From: Actinomycetota bacterium
GTDB taxonomy: Bacteria > Actinomycetota > Actinomycetes > Nanopelagicales > Nanopelagicaceae
Length of the DNA: 64,000 nt
Assembly (NCBI GenBank): GCA_014377015.1
Contig: JACMQL010000011.1
Location: forward strand, 1-64,000
Direction: 5' to 3'
Part shown: piece after piece, positions 63,493-64,000 of the stretch
Numbering within the stretch: the first letter of the stretch is position 1
Layout of the letters: each line of letters opens with the position of its first letter
The notes under the pieces: generated by a model
Database searches by the model: none
What the model saw: only the letters and a program-made list of their open reading frames with translations
Told to the model about the DNA's origin: nothing
Translations under genes and position numbers: made by a program

Positions 63493-64000
63493 TTCTGATC
63501 TCCTGTCATCTCGAAGAATGTCTCCTCAAGTGATGGAAGCACTGGGGCCAACTGGGCGAGGACAATTCCAGAATCAAAGGCCAATCTATTAAGCACTGGT
63601 GCCCATTGCGTCGGACCGAGGATGTGGGCAGTGTCGTTGATGATTGAACCTTCGTGACCTGCATCGTGGGCTATCTGCACAAGGCGCAACAAATCCTTGG
63701 GGTCCAGACTTCTTGCCATGATCGTTGGTTGCTGTCGCAGCAAGAGATCTTGTGTTTTACCCGCGAAGATCACTTCGCCTTTACGTAGCATGACGAGGGA
63801 ATCACTGATCATCTCGATTTCTGAAAGTAGATGCGACGATATAAATACCGTTGTTCCGTCATCGGCGAGGGTTCGCAGCAACTCACGAATTTCTTGAATC
63901 CCCGCCGGATCAAGTCCGTTTGTGGGCTCGTCCAAAACCAACAAATGTGGATTGGGTAGTAATGCTGCTGCTATTCCCAAACGTTGCTTCATTCCAAGTG
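63489..64000 (-). CDS. ABC transporter ATP-binding protein, partial
   Basis: The gene runs off the window end, and only its last 170 codons or so are visible. The first visible residues are the ABC signature LGMKQRLGIA, followed by Walker B HLLVLDEPTNGLDPAG and the H-loop VFISSHLLSEIE. The C-terminal domain (residues after about 90 here) fits drug or peptide export ATPases. The ATG at 63992 is inside the signature motif, so it is not the true start. Confidence 0.9.
   Translation of the reverse strand, partial: LGMKQRLGIAAALLPNPHLLVLDEPTNGLDPAGIQEIRELLRTLADDGTTVFISSHLLSEIEMISDSLVMLRKGEVIFAGKTQDLLLRQQPTIMARSLDPKDLLRLVQIAHDAGHEGSIINDTAHILGPTQWAPVLNRLAFDSGIVLAQLAPVLPSLEETFFEMTGDQK

Noticed and set aside
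1-64000. tRNA genes, insertion sequences, prophage or horizontally transferred islands
   Set aside because: I looked in the intergenic gaps for cloverleaf patterns and at the coding regions for transposases and integrases and found none; gene content and codon use look uniform.

Overview
The window is a gene-dense, mostly single-copy housekeeping segment of a bacterial chromosome, with roughly balanced base composition by eye. It comes from an actinobacterium (Actinomycetota). The evidence is the 32-residue ribosomal protein bS22, an XPB/ERCC3-type helicase next to its Rv0862c-like partner, cytochrome c maturation genes next to menaquinone genes, the order tilS-hpt-ftsH-folE-folP-folB-folK-panC-nadB-nadC-coaX-lysS-clpC, and an Rv2747-type N-acetylglutamate synthase. 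A compact, moderate-GC actinobacterium such as a freshwater Nanopelagicales (acI-like) lineage would fit, but that placement is inference. I saw no insertion sequence, phage gene, CRISPR array, rRNA or tRNA, and no gene-free stretch longer than 300 bases.

Layout. 1-3055: the end of a RarD/EamA transporter and pyruvate phosphate dikinase (ppdK). 3056-19925 (minus strand): one tightly packed unit, menG-nuoABCDEFGHIJKLMN-grcC, encoding all 14 subunits of complex I flanked by enzymes for menaquinone methylation and its polyprenyl tail. 20012-27521: bioY and menF, D, C, B, E, A plus a small membrane protein. 27554-31858 (minus): system II cytochrome c maturation (ccsB, resB, ccdA, resA) and a histidine phosphatase. 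31898-37862: a HAD phosphatase, an Rv0862c-like protein, an M20 peptidase, an XPB helicase and a glutaredoxin-like protein. 37937-41756: a secreted metzincin-like protease, bS22 and a secreted repeat protein. 41762-46406: proC, a cysteine-rich protein of unknown function, radA, a membrane protein and a class A beta-lactamase-like hydrolase. 46428-49649: clpC, a hairpin repeat array and an argA-like gene. 49651-62631 (minus): lysS, coaX, nadC, nadB, panC, folK, folB, folP, folE, ftsH, hpt, tilS and an NlpC/P60 hydrolase. The window ends in an ABC exporter.

How it works together. Nearly half of the window serves respiration. Complex I passes electrons to menaquinone, whose ring, tail and methylation enzymes are all encoded here, and the Ccs system supplies the c-type cytochromes that would accept electrons further down the chain. 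The minus-strand block near the end makes cofactors (folate, pantothenate/CoA, NAD) and couples them to lysyl-tRNA, tRNA-Ile lysidine and the FtsH and Clp proteases.

No unmistakable new system was found. The most interesting signals are: (i) a recurrent TAGGCT-type -10 element placed exactly 6 bases before the start codon of several genes, which indicates leaderless transcripts; (ii) overlapping back-to-back -10 elements in three divergent gene pairs; (iii) a tandem array of 33-base hairpins, each carrying an in-frame stop, at the end of the argA-like gene; (iv) a 15-base repeat that fills the ftsH-folE junction; and (v) a WYL-like C-terminal segment on the partner protein of the XPB helicase.
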